Shown here piece by piece: positions 1 to 6,494 of a stretch of 43,366 bases of DNA. This DNA is from an uncultured Bacteroidales bacterium (GTDB taxonomy: Bacteria > Bacteroidota > Bacteroidia > Bacteroidales > P3). The translations under genes and the position numbers were made by a program. The notes beneath the pieces are model-generated. The model was not told where the DNA came from and did no database searches. It was given only the letters and a program-made list of their open reading frames with translations. Numbering within the stretch: the stretch's first letter is position 1; every line of letters begins with the position of its first letter. The stretch lies in contig CAMNIH010000001.1 of NCBI GenBank assembly GCA_946540365.1, positions 1-43,366 on the forward strand, given 5' to 3'.

Positions 1-267
1 ATGGCTAACGAAAGCGAAATCAAATATCTGACTCCCATCGCCGTGGAGACTCAGCGTAAGAAATACTGCCGCTTCAAAAAGCTCGGTATTAAATATATTG
101 ACTACAAGGATGCCGACTTCCTGCTGAAGTTCGTCAACGAGCAGGGCAAGATTCTGCCCCGCCGCATCACCGGCACCTCGAACAAGTACCAGAAGAAGGT
201 CTCGCAGGCCATCAAGCGCGCCCGTCACATCGCCCTGATGCCCTACGTCGCCGATTGTCTCAAATAA
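1..267 (+). CDS. rpsR: 30S ribosomal protein S18
   Basis: Protein bS18 of the small ribosomal subunit, 88 residues, where it sits beside bS6 on the platform. The body matches the family: a YCRFKK segment near residue 22, [13 protein letters not shown] around 32-44, and the basic [18 protein letters not shown] stretch that contacts 16S rRNA, followed by an [10 protein letters not shown] helix. The first base of the window is the start codon, so the upstream leader and the usual rpsF neighbour cannot be seen. It lies 18 nt upstream of rplI in the common rpsF-rpsR-rplI order. Length is normal and the frame is intact. Confidence 0.97.
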   Translation: MANESEIKYLTPIAVETQRKKYCRFKKLGIKYIDYKDADFLLKFVNEQGKILPRRITGTSNKYQKKVSQAIKRARHIALMPYVADCLK

Positions 268-272
268 TAATT

Positions 273-278
273 AGGAGG
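273..278 (+). promoter_or_regulatory. Shine-Dalgarno sequence of rplI
   Basis: AGGAGG ends 7 nt before the rplI ATG, which is ideal spacing for pairing with the 16S rRNA 3' end. It decides the rplI start. Other starts in this window (gldN, gldK, porP, the genes at 7918 and 14084) have A/T-rich leaders with no such motif, so this site is unusual here. Confidence 0.75.
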
Positions 279-285
279 AAGAAAG

Positions 286-729
286 ATGGAAATCATACTG
301 AAACAGGATGTGGCCAACCTCGGCTACAAGGACGATATCGTCAAAGTGAAGAACGGCTATGCCAACAACTACCTCCTTCCCCAGGGCAAGGCTATCATCG
401 CCACCCCGGTGAACAAGAAAATCCATGCCGAGAACCTGCGCCAGCGCGCCCACAAGGAGGAAGCCCTCCGCAAGAACGCCGAGACCCAGCAGGCCGCCCT
501 CAACGGCAAGACCGTGAAACTGATCGTCAAGGTCGGTGAGAACGGACAGCTCTTCGGTGGTATCAACAACATCATGGTTGCCGAGGCCCTCAAGGAGCAG
601 CACAACTACGATGTGGACCGCAAGGACATCGTCGTCGAGTCCATCAAGACCGTCGGCAACTACACCGCCAAGGTCAACGTCTACAAGGAGATCAAGGCCG
701 AACTCAACCTCGAGGTCGTCGCCGAGTAA
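286..729 (+). CDS. rplI: 50S ribosomal protein L9
   Basis: Protein bL9 of the large subunit, 147 residues, the normal length. The N-terminal domain is clear: MEIILKQDVANLGYKDDIV followed by VKNGYANNYLLPQGKA, the family's rRNA-binding signature. A charged connecting helix (about 45-80, rich in K, E, A and Q) leads to the C-terminal domain, with GENGQLFGGINNIMVAEAL around residues 85-103. The start is fixed by a strong Shine-Dalgarno site. It is the second gene of an operon with rpsR, and an intrinsic terminator follows 25 nt after the stop. Nothing is odd in the protein. Confidence 0.97.
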   Translation: MEIILKQDVANLGYKDDIVKVKNGYANNYLLPQGKAIIATPVNKKIHAENLRQRAHKEEALRKNAETQQAALNGKTVKLIVKVGENGQLFGGINNIMVAEALKEQHNYDVDRKDIVVESIKTVGNYTAKVNVYKEIKAELNLEVVAE

Positions 730-754
730 TCGCCAGATAGACAAGCAATCGTCA

Positions 755-787
755 AGCATCCCCGAACCCTTCGGGGATGCTTTTTTT
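755..787 (+). terminator. Intrinsic terminator of rpsR-rplI
   Basis: A perfect 12-bp stem (AGCATCCCCGAA, 755-766, against 770-781) with a three-base CCC loop is followed at once by seven T residues (781-787). It ends the ribosomal-protein operon and separates it from the secreted protein downstream. Confidence 0.93.
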
Positions 788-856
788 ATGTCCTCTGTCA
801 GATTTGGCCTTCCAAGTGGGTATTATATAGGCATGAACCCCTTAATACCAAACGAC

Positions 857-2665
857 ATGAGACACATCATCCCCCTTCTGGCACTCTGCGCGGTGCTGAC
901 CACCCTCCCGTCCGTCGCTTCGGCGCAATACTATGAAGTGGACGGCATCGCCTATGGCATCACCTCGCCGACGGAACACACCGTCGAAGTGTTGCCCCAC
1001 TATTACGTGCAGGAGCAGCAGGGCAGCCGCTACAGCGGCGCTATCGCCATTCCGCCGACGGTCGTGTTGGACGGCACCGCCTACAGCGTGACGGCGTTGG
1101 CCGAGTCGGCCTTCGAGAGCTGCTCCACCGTCACCGCCCTCACCCTGCCGCCCACCATCCGCCGTATCGGCGCCTACTGCTTCTACAACTGCACCTTCAC
1201 CGCCCTGCAGCTGCCCGACTCGCTGCGCCGCATCGACGACTGCGCCTTCCTCTACTCCAGCGTCGCCTCGCTGCACTTCCCGGCCTGCTTCGAAGAGTAC
1301 GGCGAGTGCGCCTTCTGGGCCAGGAACCTGACCGCCATCACCGTCGACGAGGCCAACCCCCGCTACCGCTCCATCGGCGGGTGGCTCTACAGCCGCGACA
1401 GCCTGACGCTCTGCCTCGTGCCCGACGGGACGACGGGCGCCGTCAGCGTGCCGCCGTATGTGCGTCACCTGGGGCCGGAGGCCTTCGGCTTCTGCAGCCG
1501 CATCACCGCCGTCTCGCTCCCCGAGGGCCTTACCTCCATCGGCGACTTCGCCTTCAACTGCTGCTCGGCGGTCGACGGCATCGTCATCCCCGCCACGGTG
1601 ACACACATCGGCATCTGCCCCTTCTCCTACTGCCCGCAGATGAACAACCTCTCGATTGCCCCGGGCAACAGCCATTATGTGATGGATGGTTTGATGCTCT
1701 ATAGCAGCGACTTTGACACGCTTGTTTCGTGCCACAAGTCGGGCGCCACCGTCACACTGAACCCCAATGTGAAGGTCCTCGGCGGTTTCGAGAACAACAC
1801 CTGGCTGCGGAATATCAGTATCCCCGACGGGGTGACCGACATCCTCGACAACTGCTTCAACGGTTGCCAGTTCACCACCATCGCCCTGCCGCCCCACATG
1901 CGCTCCATCGGACGGAAGGCTTTCTCCGAGAACGACCGCCTCTCCAGCGTCACCATGCCGCAGACGCTGCTCACCTTGGGGCAGGGAGCCTTCGAACAAT
2001 GCTATTCGCTCACCGCCATCGCGATTCCCGACTCGCTGCGCGTCATCCCCCGGGAGGCCTTCAACTCGTGCATCAAGCTCAGCGCCATCACTTGGGGCAA
2101 TGCCGTCGAGGAGATTGGCGACTATGCCTTCTGGGCGCTGTCGCAGATGAGCGGCACCCACGTCACCACCCTCGACCTCCCGGCGACCCTGAGGCGAATC
2201 GGCGAAGCCGCCTTCGGTGCCTGCAACAACAGCCTGCGCGAGGTCCACTTCTACGGCCCCCTCGACACGATGGGCAGCTATGTCTTCTCCGGTGCCAACC
2301 TTACCAACCTCCGCTTTGCCGCCGGTCTCCCGCCCGCTGTCGTCGGCGAGGGGCCGCTCGAGCAGATGGGCAGCATCGGGCGTATCTATATTCCCTGTGG
2401 CTATTTGGATGAATGGACCGACCACGTCTACTGGGGCCGCTATGCCGACAAGATGATTGAGGACTGCGGTAGCATCGACGACGCCGAGGCCGACGGCCTG
2501 AAGATCTACACCCACGAAGGCCGCGTCGTCGTCGAGGGCGCCGAGGGCGAGGCCGTACTGCTGTTCGACGCCGCCGGACGCAGCGTGCGCAACGAAGCGC
2601 TCTCCGTGGGCCTCTACCTGGTCAAGGTCGGCAGCCGGCCGGCGCACAAGGTCCTGGTGCGGTAG
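857..2665 (+). CDS. BspA-like leucine-rich-repeat protein with T9SS C-terminal sorting domain
   Basis: Predicted secreted surface protein of 602 residues. MRHIIPLLALCAVLTTLPSV..ASA is a standard signal peptide, so I place the start at 857; an in-frame ATG at 833 would add eight residues. Residues about 60-500 hold roughly eleven leucine-rich repeats of the BspA/LRR_5 type, each built on 'IP..V..IG..AF..C..L..' (for example LPEGLTSIGDFAFNCCS). A conserved RIYIPCGYLDEW block follows. The last 55 residues (LFDAAGRS.., GLYLVKV) resemble a type A sorting domain, which directs export through the type IX system encoded later in the window. Relatives of this family act as adhesins or bind host proteins; the role of this one is unknown. 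It appears monocistronic. Confidence 0.88.
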   Translation: MRHIIPLLALCAVLTTLPSVASAQYYEVDGIAYGITSPTEHTVEVLPHYYVQEQQGSRYSGAIAIPPTVVLDGTAYSVTALAESAFESCSTVTALTLPPTIRRIGAYCFYNCTFTALQLPDSLRRIDDCAFLYSSVASLHFPACFEEYGECAFWARNLTAITVDEANPRYRSIGGWLYSRDSLTLCLVPDGTTGAVSVPPYVRHLGPEAFGFCSRITAVSLPEGLTSIGDFAFNCCSAVDGIVIPATVTHIGICPFSYCPQMNNLSIAPGNSHYVMDGLMLYSSDFDTLVSCHKSGATVTLNPNVKVLGGFENNTWLRNISIPDGVTDILDNCFNGCQFTTIALPPHMRSIGRKAFSENDRLSSVTMPQTLLTLGQGAFEQCYSLTAIAIPDSLRVIPREAFNSCIKLSAITWGNAVEEIGDYAFWALSQMSGTHVTTLDLPATLRRIGEAAFGACNNSLREVHFYGPLDTMGSYVFSGANLTNLRFAAGLPPAVVGEGPLEQMGSIGRIYIPCGYLDEWTDHVYWGRYADKMIEDCGSIDDAEADGLKIYTHEGRVVVEGAEGEAVLLFDAAGRSVRNEALSVGLYLVKVGSRPAHKVLVR

Positions 2666-2684
2666 AAATATTGTATCCGGCGCA

Positions 2685-2709
2685 CGTGCCAACGGCACGC
2701 ATGTCTTTT
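2685..2709 (+). terminator. Possible weak terminator after the LRR protein
   Basis: A six-base-pair stem (CGTGCC at 2685-2690 with GGCACG at 2694-2699, AAC loop) is followed after a few bases by five T residues. It is the only terminator candidate between the LRR gene and the blaI-like gene. The stem is short and the T-run offset, so the call is weak. Confidence 0.3.
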
Positions 2710-2815
2710 TCGGATATTACGCATTTTAACAATTTTTATGATGCTGTGATGCAATATTAACCTATCTGTGTCGTTTCTTAACTAAAAATATAATTATAAA
2801 ACATATTGTATAGTT

Positions 2816-3181
2816 ATGAAACAAGACGAACAGAAAGAGTTGACCAAGGCCGAGGAGCAGGTGATGCAGGCGGTGTGGAAAGTGGGCCAAGGGTTTGCCA
2901 ACGAGATTGTCAATGCCGTCGATGCCGACGTGGCCTACAATACGGTGCTCACCGTGGTGCGCACGCTGGAGCAGAAGGGCTACGTGGGGCACGAGACCTT
3001 CAACCGTGCCAACCGCTACTATCCACTCGTCACGCGCGAGGAGTACATGCAGCGTGTGCTGGGCGGCATTGCGCACCGCTTCTTCGGCTCCTCGCCGCGG
3101 GCGCTGGTCAGCTTCCTGGTGGACAAGAAGGAGGTGTCGCTCGAGGATCTCGAGGCCATCACCAAGGGGATTGAGAATTGA
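2816..3181 (+). CDS. BlaI/MecI-family transcriptional repressor
   Basis: A 121-residue winged-helix DNA-binding protein. The N-terminal part reads LTKAEEQVMQAVWKVG, then a recognition-helix region AYNTVLTVVRTLEQKGYVGHE, and the wing RANRYYPLVTREEY, all typical of BlaI/MecI/CopY. The C-terminal helices (VLGGIAHRFFGSSPRALVSFL) form the dimer interface of the family. Members repress their own operon and are inactivated by proteolysis after the partner membrane peptidase senses a signal. That partner is the next gene, 20 nt downstream. The region upstream (2710-2815) is A/T-rich. I see no clean inverted-repeat operator in it, only a loose ACATATTGTAT match just before the start codon. No beta-lactamase gene is nearby, so the signal need not be a beta-lactam. 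Confidence 0.92.
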   Translation: MKQDEQKELTKAEEQVMQAVWKVGQGFANEIVNAVDADVAYNTVLTVVRTLEQKGYVGHETFNRANRYYPLVTREEYMQRVLGGIAHRFFGSSPRALVSFLVDKKEVSLEDLEAITKGIEN

Positions 3182-3201
3182 GAATCTTGAACTTTGAATT
3201 T

Positions 3202-4863
3202 ATGATGCACTGGGTTCTTTTCTCTGTGGTGGCAGCGGGGCTCTTCTGGGGCCTCTACCGGCTGCTGTTGCGGCGCGACGGGTGGCTGCAGCTCTCGCGC
3301 TTCTATCTGATCTTTTCGTTGGTGTTCAGTTTGGTATACCCGTTGGTGCCACTGCCGGAGCTGTCGCTGCCGCTGCCGGAGCGGATGGGCCTGTCGGCCG
3401 CCGGGGTGGGGGTGGGCGGTGTCCTGCCCGCCGTCGAGGTGGCTGACGCCTCGCGGCCGGCTGTGGACGCGGCACGCCGCATCCCTACCATGATATACCT
3501 GACGGGCGTGGCGCTCTCCCTGGCGGTGCTCGCGGTGCAGCTGGCGCGGACGCTTCGGATGGTGCGGCGGGGAAAGCCTGTCGATGTGGATGGCAGACGC
3601 GGCACGCCGCGTCTCTACAAAGCGGAAGGTGCCGCATCGTCATTCTCGTTTTTCAACCACATCGTGGTGGAGTCGGGGGACATGAGTGACGATGAGCGGC
3701 AGTGCATTCTGGTCCACGAGCGCGAGCATGTGCGGCTGCACCATACGGAGGATGTGCTCCTGATGCGCCTGCTGTGCTGCGCCGCCTGGTTCAACCCCTT
3801 CGCCTGGCTGATGCTCGGCGAGCTGCGCGCCGTCCACGAGCGGCAGGCCGACGCGGCGGTGTTGTCGCGTTGCGCCAAGGAGGACTATCTGCGCCTGCTC
3901 TACCGGCAGGCCACTGGATTCGGATATGGCCATATCACCCATAATTTCAACAGTATTAACCTTAAAAAACGTATCGTTATGATGAACAAAACGAAATCGC
4001 GCTTCGGCGCGTGGAAGCCGCTGGCGGCCCTGCCGCTGGTGGTCGTATTGATGATGGTGGGCTGCCGGACGGCCAATGCCGAGCCTGCCGGGGTGCAGAC
4101 GGGCGAAGGCCTGCTGACCGTGACCTATCACCGGACCGGAGGCAAGCCGCTCCCGTTCGGCGGCATAGGCTACAATAGTATCCACAGCCAGTGGAACCCG
4201 ACGCTGCAAGAAGTGCGGGTGGACTGCAAAGGCGAGGGGGCCGAGCACAGCTACGGCGCTTGGGAGATCAACCCGCTCCAGACCTCCAAAGGGATGGTCG
4301 ACGGCCAGGTGCTGAGCCGCAATGAGAAGAAGGTTATCCAAGCCGTCGACCGCGAACTGCGGCGGGGGCACTCCAGCGGCACCATTGACCGCACCACCAC
4401 CGTGAAGACCGACAACGGCGATGTCACCCTGTGCTTCGCCGCCGCCTGGCAGGACGGGAACCAACAGGGCGATGCCGTCATCAAGCTGTGGGTGGTCGAG
4501 GTGGACGCTGCCAAGGAGCCTGTGCAGACAGTCATGGAACAGTCGGACGAGGTGTACCAGGTGGTCGAGGAGACGCCCGAGTACCCCGGCGGCGTGGAGG
4601 CCATGTACAAGTTCCTGAGTGAGAACATCCACTATCCCGAGAAGGCCAAGGAAGAAGGCGTCGAGGGCAGGGTGTATGTGGCCTTCGTGGTGGAGGCCGA
4701 CGGACGCCTCTCCGACATCAAGGTGCTGCGCGGCATCGGCGGCGGCTGCGACGAGGAGGCCGTGCGTGTGGTCGAGGCCATGCCTCGGTGGAAGCCCGGC
4801 CGCGCCCATGGCAAGGCCGTCCGCGTGCAATACCACCTTCCGATCGTCTTCAAGCTGTCATGA
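3202..4863 (+). CDS. M56-family (BlaR1/MecR1-like) membrane metallopeptidase with TonB C-terminal domain
   Basis: Predicted signal-transducing inner-membrane zinc protease of 553 residues. The start is placed at the ATG at 3202 (MMHWVLFSVV), preferred over an in-frame TTG at 3178. Membrane segments lie near residues 3-22, 33-50, 95-115 and 273-290. The HEREH zinc motif is at 172-176, followed by a WFNPFAWLM helix and an ELRAVHERQAD third-ligand region, as in peptidase family M56. After the fourth membrane segment comes a long periplasmic region. It ends in a TonB C-terminal domain from about residue 460 (YPGGVEAMYKFL.., VYVAFVVEADG.., PRWKPGR) instead of the penicillin-binding sensor of true BlaR1. 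In the known system the peptidase triggers cleavage of its BlaI partner. The ligand here is unknown. Its stop overlaps the next start by ATGA. Confidence 0.9.
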   Translation: MMHWVLFSVVAAGLFWGLYRLLLRRDGWLQLSRFYLIFSLVFSLVYPLVPLPELSLPLPERMGLSAAGVGVGGVLPAVEVADASRPAVDAARRIPTMIYLTGVALSLAVLAVQLARTLRMVRRGKPVDVDGRRGTPRLYKAEGAASSFSFFNHIVVESGDMSDDERQCILVHEREHVRLHHTEDVLLMRLLCCAAWFNPFAWLMLGELRAVHERQADAAVLSRCAKEDYLRLLYRQATGFGYGHITHNFNSINLKKRIVMMNKTKSRFGAWKPLAALPLVVVLMMVGCRTANAEPAGVQTGEGLLTVTYHRTGGKPLPFGGIGYNSIHSQWNPTLQEVRVDCKGEGAEHSYGAWEINPLQTSKGMVDGQVLSRNEKKVIQAVDRELRRGHSSGTIDRTTTVKTDNGDVTLCFAAAWQDGNQQGDAVIKLWVVEVDAAKEPVQTVMEQSDEVYQVVEETPEYPGGVEAMYKFLSENIHYPEKAKEEGVEGRVYVAFVVEADGRLSDIKVLRGIGGGCDEEAVRVVEAMPRWKPGRAHGKAVRVQYHLPIVFKLS

Positions 4864-5561
4864 GACGGCTGCTGCTCAGCCTCGCTGCCACCCTGCTGCT
4901 GACCGCCTGTGCGGCCACGCGGCAGGGTGGGGGCGAGCCTGCCTGCGACTGCCGCCGGGCAGTCAGCGTGCCGGACAAGGCCTTCCGCGACTTGCTGCTG
5001 GAGAAAGGCTATGCCGCCAAGGCCGGCGGCCATCGCCTACGCCCCACGCCCGAGGGGTGCGCCCTGACGGTGCTGGAGTGCTACGGCAAGGACATTCACA
5101 GTCTGTGCGGCATCGAGATGTTCCCCCAGCTGGAGGAGGTGGTCTGCAGCGACAACCCGCTGGCGGAGCTGGACCTCAACGGCCTCCCCAACCTGCGGCG
5201 CCTCTATGGCCTCAATCTGCCGCTGGAGCGCGTGGCACTCGACAGCTGCCGCCACCTGCGGGACCTGCAGTTGAGCTACACGCACCTTGCCGAGTTCGAC
5301 CTGCGCCCTTTTGCCGAATTGGAGTCACTCTTGCTAATCTTCAGTCCGCTGACGGAGCTCGACCTCTCGCAGTGTCCACGGTTGGAGACGCTCTATATTC
5401 GCGGCACGCAGATCCGTAGGCTCGACCTGCGGGACAACCCTGTCTTCTCCCGGCTCCACGCCTTAGACACACCGATAGAGACCATCGTGGTCACACAGGC
5501 CCAGTACGATGGCGACCTCAAGGTGTCGTGTGCCGACACGGTGCGGATCGAGGTGCGCTAA
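4860..5561 (+). CDS. Leucine-rich-repeat lipoprotein
   Basis: A 233-residue protein beginning MRRLLLSLAATLLLTAC, a lipoprotein signal with lipidated Cys17. Residues about 75-210 carry irregular leucine-rich repeats of 20-23 residues (LEEVVCSDNPLAELDLNGLP, LRRLYGLNLPLERVALDSC, LETLYIRGTQIRRLDL), resembling the internalin-like or BspA-like repeats found in Bacteroidota surface lipoproteins. The start codon overlaps the stop of the M56 peptidase gene (ATGA, 4 nt), so translation is probably coupled and the protein belongs to the same regulon. A role as sensor accessory or as regulated output is inference. The gene converges with the next one, with only 5 nt between the stops and no visible terminator. 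Confidence 0.8.
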   Translation: MRRLLLSLAATLLLTACAATRQGGGEPACDCRRAVSVPDKAFRDLLLEKGYAAKAGGHRLRPTPEGCALTVLECYGKDIHSLCGIEMFPQLEEVVCSDNPLAELDLNGLPNLRRLYGLNLPLERVALDSCRHLRDLQLSYTHLAEFDLRPFAELESLLLIFSPLTELDLSQCPRLETLYIRGTQIRRLDLRDNPVFSRLHALDTPIETIVVTQAQYDGDLKVSCADTVRIEVR

Positions 5562-5566
5562 AACGG

Positions 5567-6205
5567 TCAGTCGCTGTAGGCCGTCAGGATGGGGGCTGCG
5601 CCGTCGACGATGAGCTGCTGCGGCAGGTTGATCTTCTTCGTTTTGGGCGGTATGCCGATGCTGATGCCGCCGGTGGCGGTGGTGTAGGTGGGGATGGTGC
5701 GCGGGTCGTAGGGCAGCTGCTTGGCCAGGGCGGCCCAGTCGGAACCGCTCAGGCGGGCCCCGCAGCCGAGGTTGAAGGTGAGGGCCACGTGGTCCGAGAG
5801 GTAATAGCGCAGGCCGAGGTTCAGCTCGGCGCTGACTGCCATGGCCTTGCCCTCCGACAATCGCGCATGCTCGAATGCGAAGCCGGTGGCCACGCCGCCG
5901 TAGAGCTCGAGTCGCGGTGCCACAGCGACACTTTTCTGCAGCAGGATGGACACTTCGTGCAGGGGCTCCGAGTCGTGCAGGGGTGAGCGGTCGGTGGCGC
6001 GGTAGCGCAGCCCGATGCTGACGTCGTCGGCCCGCAAGCCCAGCGTGGCGCCGTAGGTGGGAAGGGCGATGTGGCCGGATCGTATCGCACCGGCCTGCAA
6101 TTCGGTAAATGGTTGCCACTGCGCGGTTTGTGCCGCTGCGGTGTGGCTGATGGAGAGCGCCAGCAGCAATGTCGACAGGACTGCCAATGTGTGTTGTTTC
6201 CTCAT
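5567..6205 (-). CDS. Small outer-membrane beta-barrel protein
   Basis: A 212-residue protein with a signal peptide (MRKQHTLAVLSTLLLALSI, cleavage probably after HTAAA-Q). The rest alternates polar and hydrophobic residues in strand-length runs: ATLGLRADDVSIGLRYRA, VAPRLELYGGVATGFAFEH, AELNLGLRYYLSDHVALTFNLG, GGISIGI. This fits an eight-stranded porin-family barrel. No catalytic motif is visible and I cannot assign a specific family. The C-terminus (AAPILTAYSD) does not end in the classical aromatic residue. The gene is transcribed away from the alcohol dehydrogenase; the 289-bp region between their starts holds the large palindrome. Confidence 0.7.
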   Translation of the reverse strand: MRKQHTLAVLSTLLLALSISHTAAAQTAQWQPFTELQAGAIRSGHIALPTYGATLGLRADDVSIGLRYRATDRSPLHDSEPLHEVSILLQKSVAVAPRLELYGGVATGFAFEHARLSEGKAMAVSAELNLGLRYYLSDHVALTFNLGCGARLSGSDWAALAKQLPYDPRTIPTYTTATGGISIGIPPKTKKINLPQQLIVDGAAPILTAYSD

Positions 6206-6223
6206 GACGAGATGTTTTTTTTC

Positions 6224-6236
6224 GGTATGCTATACC
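6224..6236. repeat. Short inverted repeat in the divergent region
   Basis: GGTAT-GCT-ATACC lies 19 nt upstream of the minus-strand barrel gene start. A related 8-bp palindrome, GGTATACC, lies at 6428-6435 on the other side of the large palindrome. They could be a regulator's binding sites, but two copies are thin evidence. Confidence 0.3.
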
Positions 6237-6324
6237 CTAATGTCGTGCCGGATGGCAAAATCTTACACTGCCGGTCGAAATTTTTTCGCCTTTGCCCCCA
6301 CTCTGACACCCTATTGACTCTACC

Positions 6325-6416
6325 TTTTCTTCAGTCGTTCTTCAGTCGTTCTTCAGTCGTTCTTCAGTGATCACTGAAGAACGACTGAAGAACGACTGAA
6401 GAACGACTGAAGAAAA
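6325..6416. repeat. 92-bp perfect palindrome of 11-bp repeats, copy 1
   Basis: Two 46-bp arms meet without a spacer at 6370/6371 (centre TGATCA). The left arm is TT plus three TTCTTCAGTCG units (6327-6337, 6338-6348, 6349-6359) plus a terminal TTCTTCAGTGA unit (6360-6370); the right arm is its exact reverse complement. The 100 bp from 6317 to 6416 are identical to 28553-28652. It lies between the divergent starts of the barrel gene (6205) and the alcohol dehydrogenase (6495). In this 289-bp intergenic region I see no clear TAnnTTTG promoter on either strand. As DNA the palindrome could extrude a cruciform; as RNA it would be a 46-bp hairpin. Confidence 0.97.
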
Positions 6417-6494
6417 CCTTGACTCAGGGTATACCTGTATGGGGGTGGAGGGAGCTGCGGGAGGGACGGGCAATAATTTTTCGGATTCGGCGTT

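Noticed and set aside
536..856. An N-terminal extension of the LRR protein starting inside rplI
   Set aside because: It would read out of frame through rplI and across a strong terminator, and would bury a clear signal peptide; the start at 857 (or 833) is far more likely.
2816..4863. A beta-lactam resistance regulon
   Set aside because: The peptidase lacks the penicillin-binding sensor domain and no beta-lactamase or penicillin-binding protein gene is nearby; only the regulator family is shared.
6325..6416. CRISPR-like array
   Set aside because: The 11-bp units are directly adjacent with no spacers and reverse orientation at a central point; there are no cas genes.
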